Positions 12,187 through 24,639 of a stretch of 64,000 bases of DNA are shown in pieces. Under the pieces are notes generated by a model. The model worked only from the letters and a program-made list of their open reading frames with translations, was not told the origin of the DNA and did not search any database. A program made the translations under genes and the position numbers. This DNA is from Trematomus loennbergii (Eukaryota; Chordata; Actinopteri; Perciformes; Nototheniidae): the NCBI GenBank assembly GCA_012861695.1, contig JAAOOA010000002.1, positions 28,894,304 to 28,958,303 on the forward strand, in the 5' to 3' direction. Position 1 is the stretch's first letter; the number at the start of each line of letters is the position of its first letter.

Positions 12187-13645
12187 ATGGTGCAGAACTT
12201 TAAACAGTTCAATGGAGAATTTGGATGTGGTTTTTGCTACCACAAAGGGGAGGTGGTACCAAAAGGCAGAGGTTTTACTAGAGTCTATCCTGTACAGATA
12301 GTTGGATGTGAACTGAGACAAATGGCTGAAACTGTACAACTTGCCGAGTTAGTGATGGAAAACGGTGATGACAAAGCTCAAAGGGGTGTTAAAGGACCAA
12401 GTCCACTGATCCTGTTGCCATCATTTGACCTTATCAAAGGCTTTATACCAGACTACATGCATTGTTTTTGTCTTGGTGTAGTGCGTCAATTTGTTAATCT
12501 TTGGTTTGACCCTCATTATGCCAACAAGAACTTTCACTTGACTCCTCTTCAGTTAGATGACCTGGACAAAGCTTTGTGTAAGATTCAGCCACCAAATGAA
12601 ATTAGAAGAAATCCTAGGCGCTTAAGTGAGAGGATATATTGGAAAGCTTCTGAGTGGAGGGCATTTGCTCTTCTCTATTCCCCTGTAATATTAAGGACTG
12701 TTTTGCCAGGACTTTACTACAAACATTGGATGCTTCTTGCATGTGCGGTTCACATCCTCCTATCCCAGTTTGCCACTCATGATGAGCTCAATTGTGCAGA
12801 GTTATGTTTAGTTCAATTTGTAGCAAAAGTACCAGATCTTTATGGACCTGAACATTGTTCATATAACTGCCATATGTTGACACATCTTACCCAGAGTGCC
12901 AGGGACTGGGGTCTTTTATGGGCCAATTCAGCATTTGTGTTTGAAATATGAATGGAAAACTCTTGCAGTTGTACTCTGGCACGCAATCAGTTTCTTCACA
13001 GATTTTTAAGAATTTTTTTCATATCAGAAAGTTGTAAGAAAAGGAAATGCTTTACTCCAGGATTCAAGCAGAGAAATGCAAGATTTTTTCTTTTCCCTGA
13101 CCAGTAGTAACATTGTTACGAAGTCAGCAAACTGCATAAGAGAACATTTAGTCACTTTAGGATGTGGCTCTCACAGACTGTTAAATGTGAGGGAGATTGC
13201 TGCACTGCAAAACAGTACACCCACAAGGTACCAACATCTTAATAGTGTAACTGAATACAAGCGTTGTGTGTATAAAAACATTTTAGTCACCACCAGAGAC
13301 TACAGTATGCATTTCAAAAGAAATAATTCAGTGATAGAAACCTCAAATTGCTTTGGTATGGTAGAGTCCTTGGTTGTTGTACCAAAACCCTGCAACTGTG
13401 AAAGAGATGCAAACTGTTGTTGCAGAGAACTTCTTGTTTTCTACAAGCCATTGCAGCAGGAGCACATACAGCCAGCTATCTATGATGCAGAGATCCATAC
13501 AAACATTGCAAAATTTCTTGTAAAAGTAAAGATCTCCAATGAATTGTGTGTATTGACATGTGAGGACATAGTAGCTAAATGTATTGCAATTGAACATGGG
13601 GGTAAGCTATATGTGATGAAAATGCCTGTGTTTGAGACAAGTTGA
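12187..13645 (+). pseudogene. Broken DDE transposase of tnp2/Transposase_21-like type
   Basis: One open stretch of 254 codons (12187-12951) reads CGFCYHKGE, then FDLIKGFIPDYMHCFCLGVV, then YYKHWMLLACAVHILLS and YNCHMLTHLTQSARDWG. This is the layout of large DDE transposases related to the CACTA/tnp2 group, from the DYMH block to the FVFE region. A frame change at about 12950 is followed by readable continuation (KLLQLYSGTQSVSSQIFKNF) and a stop, and then a second open stretch of 189 codons (13076-13645) with a cysteine cluster CNCERDANCCC. The 5' part of the protein is missing. Family assignment is from memory of motifs and is tentative; the transposon ends were not identified. Confidence 0.55.
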
Positions 13646-14074
13646 GGGCTAGCACAAACTGTTGAGACTCAATTTGTCTGCACATATATGATGATTTAAA
13701 TGTGTTTTTCTTTATGCTATTATTGTTTTTTTATAACTCACTGTTTGATCATTAACTGTATTTTGTAATGCATGTGTGTTTGTGTCTGTGACTGGGTAAA
13801 TCTGCATGGATATTTCTAAATATGTGAGTAAAACGCCACATTGAAGCTCTGTATGAACTCAGTTGTCTCATTCAATAACAACATTGAGAACATCTTTATC
13901 TAAAGTGTAATTCTTTGGCTATTTTGTGTCAAGATGTGTTGAAAAAGAAGATGAAAATATATGTTACCTAAAGGGAAACCAACTAAAACCAGCAATGAAA
14001 AATACTAAACAAAGTATAAGACCTGCATTAACATTTAAAAAAAAAATGCATACAATGGGACTTGAGTGATTATC
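13646..14074. other. AT-rich sequence after the transposase, no gene seen
   Basis: It probably includes the 3' part of the transposon that carried the DDE ORF. No terminal repeat could be assigned. Confidence 0.4.
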
Positions 14075-14490
14075 ATGATACATACCATGGTATACCTGTA
14101 GTACCATTTGAATACTCTATGGAGTACCAGTTATCTGAGGTACCGCGGCATGTACTATAGTATCGGAGGTACCATGGTATGTACCATGGTAACAGCTGTG
14201 GTACAACGGTATGTACCAGGGTTATACCATGGTATGCATCATGGTAACATCTGAGGTACCATGGTAGTACTATGGTACACTATGGTAACATCTGAGGTAC
14301 CATGGTAGTACCATGGTACGTACTATGGTACACCATGGTAACATCTGATGTACCATGGTAGTACCATGGTACGTACTATGGTACACCATGGTAAATCTGA
14401 GTAGCATGGTAGTACCATGGTAGTAACCATGGTAGTACCATGGTAGTACCATGGTATACCATGGTACGTACTATGTACACTATGGTAACA
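14075..14490. repeat. Palindrome-rich minisatellite built on TACCATGGTA
   Basis: I count 16 CCATGG hexamers between about 14085 and 14465, mixed with GGTACC, GTAGTACC and GGTACGTACTATGG variants. In its middle it has a period of about 60 bases marked by GGTAACATCTGAGG. Most units are self-complementary, so both strands read nearly alike. It ends a few bases before the start of tandem unit B. Confidence 0.9.
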
Positions 14491-15756
14491 TTTCTTATGG
14501 GATGTCTGGGAGCCCGACGCGAAGAGGGATGAAGGTTACTTATCTCACTGCAACCTAAATCAGACCAACGGCTGCTTTTATAAATATGGCAGGCTACACA
14601 ACAACTGCAAACAGTCAATATAGGCTTGTTTGTGATGTTGTGAGACAGACTTTTAAAATTGATTAAAAGGTTGGCACTTTTGAGCTTGTGTGCTTTTATT
14701 TTGAAGGTCCGCAGTGCGCAACACTATATTGTTTACGAATGTAACAGACATACTGAAAAGACTCGCTAAACTCGTTTGGATAAGTCACGAGTTAGTTTAC
14801 TGTTTGATATACTTCATCACGTAAGCTCAGTCTGCGTGACTTTGCAGCTTTTGGTTAACCTGGAATCATCTTGTCATGGCGATAAGACTTTGTGGTGTTT
14901 TTATACTGGTTGCAGCTTCTATTCACGACTGTGGTGAGTATCGTTTGGTCAGCATTAACCTGTATTACAACTTCTTGCCGTGTCAAAATGTTACTGCGTT
15001 ATTATTTTAAAACAGAAACAAAAAGGCATATTTGCACTTACTTACACTATCTCCAAAATCCCTTCTTTATGTATTGTTATTTTAAGTGTCTACACTCGCA
15101 TATTAATGTGTATGTGTGTAGATGGGGTCCTGCGCTTCGCCTCCTACTATCAAGACCACATGGTGCTGCAGAAGTCTCCAGAGAGAGCTGTAGTTTGGGC
15201 TATGGATCCGAGGGGGCACAGGTGAAATTCACCTTGTCAGGACAACACCAACAGAAAATCTCACAGGCCACAGTGACAAACGGTGAGTAAAAGCATTTTA
15301 TTTCCGATCTGATGTTTTTATGCTGACAACCAAGGCTACCAACAGGTTGAACTGATTGATCCTGTTGGGGAGTGATGTGAAAGAGACTGCATGCTCAGAG
15401 CTGTAACCACTTTTCAGACAGTTAGGTTGTGACCTGATATAGATAGAAGTTAGAAGTTTTGAAGTAGTTGAAATAATACAGTGTGTTTAAAGGAGGGGAT
15501 GTTGCTCTAATATAATAAGAGTCGAAGGTAACAGCTTTCTATAATAATTTGGTCTCTGTCAAAACTGGCTCAGGTTACATGACAAGGAGGGAGTCCATGT
15601 AAGGGATTTACTTACTGTACAAACAATATACACATATTAGACTAAGGTTAATTGAAACTATCAATATGGTGAGTAGGGTAGTGTTGAAGTCGCCAAGCAA
15701 AGTCAGCTGAGGGAAGCATGACAGGAGAACCAGTTTTTACAGCTTTCAGTTCCCCC

Positions 15757-15765
15757 TCCTCTCTT

Positions 15766-15836
<71 letters not shown>
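15757..15836. repeat. (CT)n microsatellite, intron 2 of copy B
   Basis: Orthologous to the other intron 2 CT tracts. Confidence 0.95.
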
Positions 15837-15837
<1 letters not shown>

Positions 15838-16307
15838 TATTTGCACTTTTAAAATCATGTGTCTCGATTGTAACATTTGACTTGGATGTAACCTTTGGCC
15901 TTCATTTAACGTAACAGAGCCTTGTGAGGTGCTAAACAAACGTTGAAGCTCAGAAAGTTTGAATGTGCATTTGGTCATCTTAAATAATGTGTTTGATCCC
16001 CAGCTTCTCTAGGCAACATGTCAAAGTGTCCGTGGGACTTTGCTCCTGATTGGGTCCTCCAACAGTGTGTGATTGTTAGTCTCCCTGAGCAGGTGGCACC
16101 TTGTATCTTAGCCTCTTCCTCAGTATAAGTGACTGTTAATGCTGACTGGAAAAGCACTTTATAAATGCAGTTGATTTACATAGAGTCCATGGTTTTAGAT
16201 GATTCACTGGTGTATCCTCGCTCATAGCTCCTCACTCCCCTCTCCTTGAGATGCATTTTACAAATTGAGGTTCATCCAAGATGGATTGCTGAGATAGATT
16301 TCCGGGT

Positions 16308-16842
16308 CAATCAATCAATCACAACTTTATTAATCCCGCAATTGGTTATGAGCAGCAGCTTATGTCATGTACACAGGCAGGAACATACAGGAAGAAAACA
16401 CACAGATACACCCGGGAGCACAGATGTGGATCATTCCAATGTACACTATAAATAGTTCAGAGCATCACAATAATAAATAAATATAATCAAGTTAAAAGCC
16501 TTTCAAGAATTTAAAAGTTTGAGTGCAGAAGGGATGAATGATTTTGAAAAGCGATTAGTCTTTAGAGCAGGGAGAGCATATCTTCGCCCTGATGGCAACA
16601 GACGAAATTCATGTAAAGTACATGACCTGGAGAGTTCAGAATGCTCTCTGCTTTCTGCAGAATCTGTTGGTTACAGAAGGAATTTAAGTCTCTCTGTTTC
16701 ACGCCGATGATCTTAGAGCAGGTTTTAACAATGCTGTTCAGGCTGTTCCTGTCTTTCAGTGTAAGGCTATGGAACCAGCAGATAAAAGAAAAACAAATAA
16801 GGCTCTCAATGAATGCTTGGTAAAAATGACAAAGAATGAAAG
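16308..16842 (-). mobile_element. LINE 3' fragment in intron 2 of copy B
   Basis: The minus strand reads LTLKDRNSLNSIVKTCSKII and later NQQILQKAESILNSPGHVLY, the C-terminal end of a CR1/L2-type LINE polyprotein, followed by its 3' UTR and an ATTG-rich tail at 16308. The ORF is frame-broken. Confidence 0.65.
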
Positions 16843-18734
16843 GCCAGAGGAATAAGGAGCCCAGCGTGCACAACATTGGGAAATTAGAAGAGCCCTAATG
16901 TCACTGACTGTCTTTACAGGTACCTGGCGGGTCACTCTAGACCCTGTTGAAGCTGGAGGTCCCTACAATGTGACAGCAGCCGTGCAGAACATCACGCTGT
17001 TCTGACAGTGCTGTTTGGAGACATTTGGCTGTGTGGAGGGCAGAGCAACATGTTGTTTGAAGTATCTAAGGTAGGCCGAACCAGGTGAACACCTGTGTGT
17101 TTTCTGATCTGACCATCTCTCAAAATATGCAGTACAAGTCAGAAAAGCCTAAACTACACAAAAACGTTGCACAAATAGATTGGTGCCATGAAGCATTCCA
17201 GATGTATGGGACTTTTTGTTTGATATGTATATATTTATTCATTTGTATTTATTCTCCAATAGGTCTTCAATGCATCAAAGGAGCTGAAGAATGCAGCACA
17301 TTATCCTCATGTGAGGACTTTTATGGCAACCCTGGCCCAGAACAAAACTGAGCAAACTGATTTGATTGACGTCCAAATTCCCTGGTCTGTGCCGCCATTA
17401 CGTGGGTTTAAGATATTTATTTTATTCATAAAATGGTTTAAATCTGTGTTTGCAGATTAAAGGTTCAGGTGGGTTACTTAACTGCAACTGAACCTGTCTT
17501 AAATGCTTTGAAATAGAAACATGCATACTCAGTCACATGTTCATGAGTCCAAGCTAGTGTTTTGTTTGATTGCAGCACAGCGATGTAAACCATGTTGGTA
17601 TTTGTTTATGTGTGTTTTATCACCTTTTTGCATTCTGTGATTGACTACTTAACAGGCAGGATTTTTTCCAGATCTGTCAGGATTCTCTGCAGTGTGCTGG
17701 CTCTTTGGGCGTGATTTGTATGATAAGCTGCAGTACCCCATAGGACTGGTGGAGTCCTGTTGGGGGGGCACACCTATCGAACCCTGGTGCTCTCCAAGAG
17801 CACTAAAGCACTGTGGACTACTACAGCAGCCTGATGACGGGTACGTTTCAGGGATTCAATAAAGATATAGATACAGTATTATATCATCATATTATGTTTT
17901 GTCATACCGATCGATTTCCAAACACACATTAAGTAGTGCTTTAATGTTGTATATTAACTAACTACAAGGTTGACTCTTTATTGCACCTTAAATTATTTCA
18001 GTCCCAAAGTAAATTCAGTGTTGTGGAATGCAATGATCCACCCACTGCTGAACATGACCATCAAAGGAGCCATCTGGTACCAAGGTAGGACGGGCTGCAA
18101 AGGTTTCTGATTTTCATGTATGTCCTGCATGTACTGTATACACCTTGTGTTGGTTGCTCTTAGGTGAGGCTAACACCATTTATCATCAGAGAAGTACAAC
18201 TGTTCCTTCCCTGCTATGATTGATGACTGGAGGATGGCGTTTCATCAGGGCTCAGGAGGGCAGACGGCTCTCGATTTCCCTTTTGGATTTGTCCAGGTAT
18301 GTAACATTAATGATTTTAGTTTTAATAGCAAAATCACACCACAGCAAATTGTCCCTTAGATGCTTTTTTTCCCCCAAATATGTATTATTCATTTCTCAAA
18401 AAGGAACCACTGAAAAATGTACATAAATCCATAGCCCTGCACTTATTTAAACATAAAATATGTCACTTTTAAAGTTTGTTAGCCTTTTACTTTATTGCCT
18501 TTTCCAAAACGGAGAATGACAGAATTGAGTTCAAACTAAATTATGACTGTGGTTTAACTTGGTCACAGAACACTAATGTGAAATGCTAAGTGAGTATTCA
18601 AAGCATTAGCTGTTTCGTTGCTTCTTTGGGCTTCTATTTTGAAAATCAAGCCTCATTCTCAGCTCTCTGTCAGGATTTCTTTTTATAATTGTTTTATTTT
18701 GTACATCCAAACTATAATTTATTTGTACTTGCAG

Positions 18735-18777
18735 CTGTCTACCTTAAAAAAAAACTCAACTAGTGACGCCTATCCGA
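18735..18777 (+). pseudogene. Partial duplicate SIAE exon 8 (copy B)
   Basis: A TTGCAG acceptor leads into the first 43 bases of a C/F-type exon 8. These are followed not by the rest of the exon but by a 270-base segment also present in intron 7 of copy E (containing GTCCGGCACCGGCATTTG), which leads to the full E-like exon 8 at 19046. Confidence 0.7.
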
Positions 18778-19471
18778 TGTATGTATGCTTGTGTGTTTGT
18801 GTCCGGCACCGGCATTTGTTTTCAATGGATATTATGATACTGTGACATTTGAGTAGCGGCGCCCATAAAAGTGAAGTAACCACAGACACTTGTCATGTTC
18901 ATGGACTCGCAGGAGTACTTTACTGCTGAATGAATACTGAGGGAAACATTGTTTATTTGCCTTTGTTTTTGTTAAATAAAATAAAAAACCTGGCGTTTTA
19001 TAGTTTCAGGGGTAACACTAATCCATGATTTATTTGCACTTCCAGCTGAGTACCTGGGAAAAAAAATCCAAAAGTGACGCCTATCCGAATATCCGCTGGC
19101 ACCAGACAGCAGATACCGGCTTTGTCCCAAATGCCCGGATGCAGAAAACTTTCATGGCTGTGGCTATGGATTTGCCAGATGAAAAATCTCCCTATGGCTC
19201 GTAAGGATTGTATTAACATGAACTCATAGCATATGACCCTGTACAACACCAGGGACAATTACCTTGCTTTGGTGTATTTGGTGATACCTTTGTGTGATTG
19301 GCATATAATGTTTATAGGTGATTAGCTAATGGAAACACATAAACAACAACTCTTTCAGTAGATTTGGTCATTCTTACATGTCACAATTCAATGTAACCCA
19401 ACTCTTGTTTTGAGAGAAGTGGTACCGAAGGTCAGTGTTTTTTTTAATCTACCGTATCAGATCAGACTTAA

Positions 19472-19844
19472 AGGTGGGGTAGGTAAGTTTGAGAAACCGG
19501 CTCGAGATACACTTTTGTTATATTCCATGGAATGCTCTTAATATCGCAATGAATATCTTAAGTGCTTTGACAAAAAATCCATAAAAAAATTCATCTGTGG
19601 AAGCCGTAATACTGTAAAAAGTACGACCAATCATTTTAGCCGGCCCGGCTAAAATAACTGGATGGCCTACCTGCCTGTCAGCCTTCCATCTGTGCACAAA
19701 CTTATCTCGTGCCCTCATTGGTCATGTGCGCGTTCGTGTGTGTTGGAGGAGGGGCTCTATAACGAAGTGTCAGATTTTCTCCGGTTGTGTATTTTCTAAT
19801 TCTAGCGATCTCGAGCCGGTTTCTCAAACTTACCTACCCCACCT
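19472..19844. mobile_element. TTAA-target MITE (piggyBac-like), intron 8 of copy B
   Basis: Near-perfect terminal inverted repeats of about 37 bases beginning AGGTGGGGTAGGTAAGTTTG, flanked by TTAA on both sides (19468-19471 and 19845-19848). The site is a single TTAA in copy C. It has no ORF. TTAA duplication is characteristic of the piggyBac superfamily. Confidence 0.75.
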
Positions 19845-20446
19845 TTAAATGCTAAAATAAAAAAATGCTGATGTTGCAATTGTTTGAACTGGAGAATGGA
19901 GCTCAAATCACTCATTTCCATATGTTTCTGATCTGCCTTCCAGCGAGTCATTAGGACAATTTTAAGATACCTAGAAACAAATCCAAAAAACGATTTGCTG
20001 CCACAAAGTGAATCCTAGGCATAACTCTCACAACAACAGACTTTCTTATGTACTGAAGTAGTACTGTGTTTATACTAAATTATAAACACAGAAACAGCTA
20101 TCTGCTGTTTTTATGTCTTGACCTGAATCTTGTGATTTTGTTTTATTTCAGGATCCATCCTCGAGACAAGCAGGACGTGGCCTTCAGACTGTCATTGGGA
20201 GCAAGGGCAGTGGCGTATGGTGAGCAGGACGTGGCCTTTCGTGGACCTTTCCCCAGCCAAATCCTGTCCACTCCAAAGTATCTCGAGATTACCTACGACC
20301 AGAAAGTCTCTGTCACTCCGTCTAAAAACATCTTTGAGGTAAGGCTGGCAGCAGCACATTCAGTATGACATCTTTCCCATATTTACCTGCTGGCTTTATT
20401 AAATATGCTAACAAAAACAATAGCTTTACCATAAGACAGAGTTTAT

Positions 20447-21508
20447 GGCTGAAGTCGAATAGTCCATTTAGCTTAGGAACCTTCCTAACGGAGTGAAATG
20501 ACCCGGAAGTCCCTCAGTGGCAGCCATGATAAGTGCCGTTCGAATTCTGTAGATGATAGGAAAGGAGGTTTCAAACTTCCTTTATAACCTCCTTTAGCTT
20601 AGGAATCACTGGACCTCCCTCACCGAAAGGAGAGGAGAACATGCTGCCCCACAATGCCTTGCAGCCGCAGCATTTGCCGTCACACAACAGTCGGCCGTTC
20701 ACGGAAACAACCGATTATGACCGAGAAATTATATCATGAAAGTTACGGTGCTTATTAAGCATTTTAAAACGTATGTGGTAACTTGCCAAAGTGCTTTGTT
20801 TTGAACGTTCATCAGTATTATAATCAAAAAGAGAAATATGAACGTTAGTTTTTACTGAAATTATCAAATAAAGTCAACATTTCACAGTCTTTACTGAGCT
20901 GTGTGGGGTTTGTTCAACTTTTAAAATATGTTTGAATGGTGAAATACACAGTGATAGATGTTAAGGACTAACGTTTATAATAAATAGCCTACATTTGTAT
21001 TTATTATAAGATCTTTTCATACAATCATACGTATTGGGATCATTTGTATTAATGTGGACCGGAGGGAGAGGGTGACGAGCACAAATTTCACTTTCCTTTT
21101 TTATTTCAATTCCAACTTTGGTCATGAAGAATATGTTTCTCTGTTGTCCACGTTCATAAAGCATAAAACAACAGCATCAGAGCACGGTGCAGAGTCTCTA
21201 GATGAGTTTACAGTAGTCCCTCGTTCTTATTATACATCCATGTTGTAGTCCACTGTATAGAAAACTGTAGTTTCCATAGTTTCCCCACAGCAGCAGACGC
21301 ACATTTATGACGTCCGCTGGCGCATCATAAACACGTCGGATAGTGAAAGTGCAGTCGGATTCTCTAAAGTACCGCAGTCTCTTCTCCTAAATCCTTTGAA
21401 TTCTCCTATCCACTATCCCTTAACCCCATGACGTTTCACTCAGAGGTCAAGGAATAGACGATAGGGTTAGACGTTAGGAGCTGATTTTTGGATTATCCGA
21501 CCGCAACC
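20447..21508. mobile_element. DNA element with GGCTG ends and 3-base TSD, intron 9 of copy B
   Basis: The left end GGCTGAAGTCGAATAGTCCA matches the reverse of the right end (GGTTGCGGTCGGATAATCCA) imperfectly. TAT flanks both sides. Copies C and F are continuous here. There is no convincing ORF. Its ends and target resemble the element at 60649-62029. Confidence 0.6.
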
Positions 21509-22978
21509 TATGTTTGCTCCGATAATTTCTTGCTAAATAAATACAATTCTCTTCTATTAAGATCTGCTGCTCAGAGAGTGAGTCTCCATGGGATCCTAAG
21601 GCTCATTGGGTTCCAGCTCCCATCATGCAGTGGGGTCCGACCACTGTCCAGTTATCTACCAGCTTGTGTTCTCCCACTGAACAAGTAGCTGCTCTGCGGT
21701 ATGCATGGAGAGACTGGCCCTGTAACTTTAAAGCCTGTCCAATCTACAGCGCCAGTAAGATTTTACCTGCTCCTCCTTTTACCAGCCAAAGTAATCAATG
21801 AACTGTAAGAAGATCAAATAATGAACAGTCTGCCTTTGTTCAAGTCAACAACATAAGCTGATCTCTCAATGAAGTGGAATTAGGCAAATGAATGACTTTA
21901 AACAGGATGATTGAGACTTTGAAAGTAAGGAGCTGAAAACAATATGACACGATAGTGAATTGTCACTGAGAAAGATCAAGGATTATTTTAGAGGGAAGGA
22001 GGGTTTTTTTTAATGGTTTATGACTAGACAATTACTTTTGGTATTCAATAAGTTAATTGATTAGTCTTAGAGGGGAGTGACTATAATGCGTCATCTCATC
22101 AAAAGAGAATAATGGAGAATAATGCAACAAGATTATTGCTGTCTTGGTTGGAAAGCTTGCCAGTTGTACCTGTCAGCCTGGGAAATATGTTTACTTTCAT
22201 TTTAAAGATGTTTTTTAATCAGTCTGTCTCAAATTTAAATACTGAATGTTAAGTACAAAAATAAATTGCTGGATGTATGTAGAAAAACATGACAAAGGTT
22301 TTATTTGAACAAAACTCTGAAGTGTACAACACAAATCAGTCGTTATGACTAAATGTTTGAACAAATAAATGTTAAATAAACAACTAAGTTTGTGTGTGTG
22401 TGTTGCATTCAAAGCCATTGTTTTTACATTACAGTGAAACAGAGACAGTAGAAAAAAAATCTACTGTTGTTGAACTGGAGACAAAAGTGTAATTGCAACT
22501 TCATTTAGGGTACCAACAGTTATATATTTATGCAACAGTGTGCCATTTACCAAACCTTGTATACTTTTTTTATTCAGCAGATTTCCCAATAAATAAAAAA
22601 AGAGGTTTATTTTGACTACGACTTTACAAACAAAAATGAAATTGTCATAACAGCTATGGTGGGTTAATGTGGCTATTAGCACTTTAAGCACACAACTTGT
22701 CTTAAATGTTCATTCTGGAAATTATTGAAAAAATGACATGACACACTTAGTAAATAAGCATCAACTATGCTAGCACACATCCCCAGTAAAGTTCCCAGCT
22801 ATCTGGGACTAGCTCGAAGATGAAAAACAATAGATAAGAAAGGCTTGAGTTCCTGAATGCCTCGGTTTCCTACATGTTTGAACCATAAAGGAAAAGGGAG
22901 GAAAAAACAATATTAGCTTTGTAAATAAAAACTACTTTTTCCAAGGATTGCGTCCATGTATGACCTTGCCCTCCAGGA

Positions 22979-23072
22979 TCAGGAGCTGAAATAGGAGGTA
23001 GAGGGCTTCATGTTGATGTGGGGGAGGTCAGGTGGTGCTGGTGAGAGGAGCTAGGGGACTGCGGTGCCTGTC
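22979..23072 (-). pseudogene. tbrg1: Orphan copy of the TBRG1 terminal exon behind SIAE copy B
   Basis: Matches the TBRG1 last coding exon at 63062-63156, with its acceptor AG and surrounding 3' UTR and intron sequence (about 22200-23250). It lacks one base relative to that exon, which would shift the C-terminus to an earlier stop. No upstream TBRG1 exon is present, because the next SIAE unit begins at 23265. It is a passenger of the tandem duplication rather than a working exon. Confidence 0.75.
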
Positions 23073-24521
23073 CTGAGGAAAGACAAAAGGATAAAAAGTA
23101 CAAGCATCACAATCAATGCAGAGGGATCATCATCAAGCATTAAACAATACAATTTGTACTTTAAAAGTAGTAGCACAATACATGATGTCAAACCTTGGAA
23201 AGTATCTAGATATCCCTGCCCTAATGCCAAAGTAACTGGCAACTGAATATGTTTTGCCGTTTAATGTCTGGGAGCCCGACGCGAAGAGGGATCACCTTGA
23301 AGGTTACTTATCTCACTGCAACCTAAATCAGACCAACGGCTGCTTTTATAAATATAGCAGGCTACACAACAACTGCAAACAGTCATTATAGGCTTGTTTG
23401 TGTTGTGAGACAGACTTTAAAATGGATTAAAGGTTGGCACTTTTGAGATTGTGTGCTTTTATTTTGAAGGGCCGCAGTGCGCTACACTATATTGTTTACG
23501 AATGTAACAGACATACTGAAAAACTCGCTAAACTCGTTTGGATAAGTCACGAGTTAGTTTACTGTTTGATACTTCATCACGTAAGCTCAGTCTGCGTGAC
23601 TTTGCAGCTTTTGGTTAACCTGGATATCATCTTGTCATGGCGATAAGACTTTGTGGTGTTTTTATACTGGTTGCAGCTTCTATTCACGACTGTGGTGAGT
23701 ATCGTTTGATCAGCATTAACCTGTACTACAACTTCTTGCCGTGTCAAAATGTTACTGTTATTATTTTCAAACAGAAACAAAAAGGCATATTTGCACTTAC
23801 TTACACTATCTCCAAAATCCTTCTTTATGTATTGTTATTTAATGTTTCTACACTCGCATATTAATGTGTGTGTAGATGGGGTCCTGCACTTCGCCTCCTA
23901 CTATAAAGACCACATGGTACTGCAGAAGTCTCCAGAGAGAGCTGTAGTTTGGGGCTATGGATCCGAGGGGGCACAGGTGAAATTCACCTTGTCAGGACAA
24001 CACCAACAGAAAATCTCGCAGGCCACAGTGACAAACGGTGAGTAAAAGCATTTTATTTCCGATCTGATGTTTTTATGCTGACAACCAAAGGCTACCAAAC
24101 AGGTTGAACTGATTGATCCTGTTGGGGAGTGATGTGAAAGAGACTGCATGCTCAGAGCTGTAACCACTTTTCAGACAGTTAGGTTGTGACCTGATATAGT
24201 AGAAGTTTTGAAGTAGTTGAAATAATAACAGGTGTTTAAAGGAGGGGATGTTGCTCTAATATAATAAGAGTCGAAAGGTAACATCTTTCATGTAATAATT
24301 TGGTCTCTGTCAAAAACTGGCTGAGGTTACATGACAAGGAGGGAGTCCATGTAAGGGATTTACTTACAATAATAAAAGTATTAGACTAAGTTTAATTGAA
24401 ACTATCAATATGGTGTGTAGATAAATGAATGTGATCAGACAAGGGTAGTGTTGAAGTCGCCAAAGCAAAGTCAGCTGAGGGAAGCATGACAGGAGAACCA
24501 GTTTTTACAGCTTTCAGTTCC

Positions 24522-24639
<118 letters not shown>

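Larger units (their letters stand above)
14876..21801 (+). pseudogene. siae: SIAE copy B: all ten exons present, several frameshifts
   Basis: Exons: 1 14876-14933, 2 15122-15282, 3 16920-17070, 4 17263-17401, 5 17672-17840, 6 18002-18084, 7 18164-18296, 8 19046-19200, 9 20152-20338, 10 21562-21801. Exon 2 lacks one G (TTTGGG instead of TTTGGGG) and then ends in a stop after AVVWAMDPRGHR. Exon 3 lacks one base plus a 3-base codon-sized block, and exon 7 lacks one A. Exons 4, 5, 6, 8, 9 and 10 have full family lengths. GQSNM in exon 3 and IHPRDK in exon 9 are both present. Exon 8 is of the LSTWEKKSKSD type, with a partial C/F-type exon 8 at 18735 ahead of it. Introns 8 and 9 carry DNA elements at 19472-19844 and 20447-21508. 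It begins the tandem unit at 14503. Confidence 0.88.

Noticed and set aside
12112..12339. Minus-strand open frame ending in a LINE-like C-terminus
   Set aside because: It is a chance join of the LINE tail in X with the antisense of the transposase segment.
14075..14490. CRISPR-like array from regularly repeated units
   Set aside because: The units are palindromic minisatellite repeats without unique spacers, in a vertebrate nuclear context.
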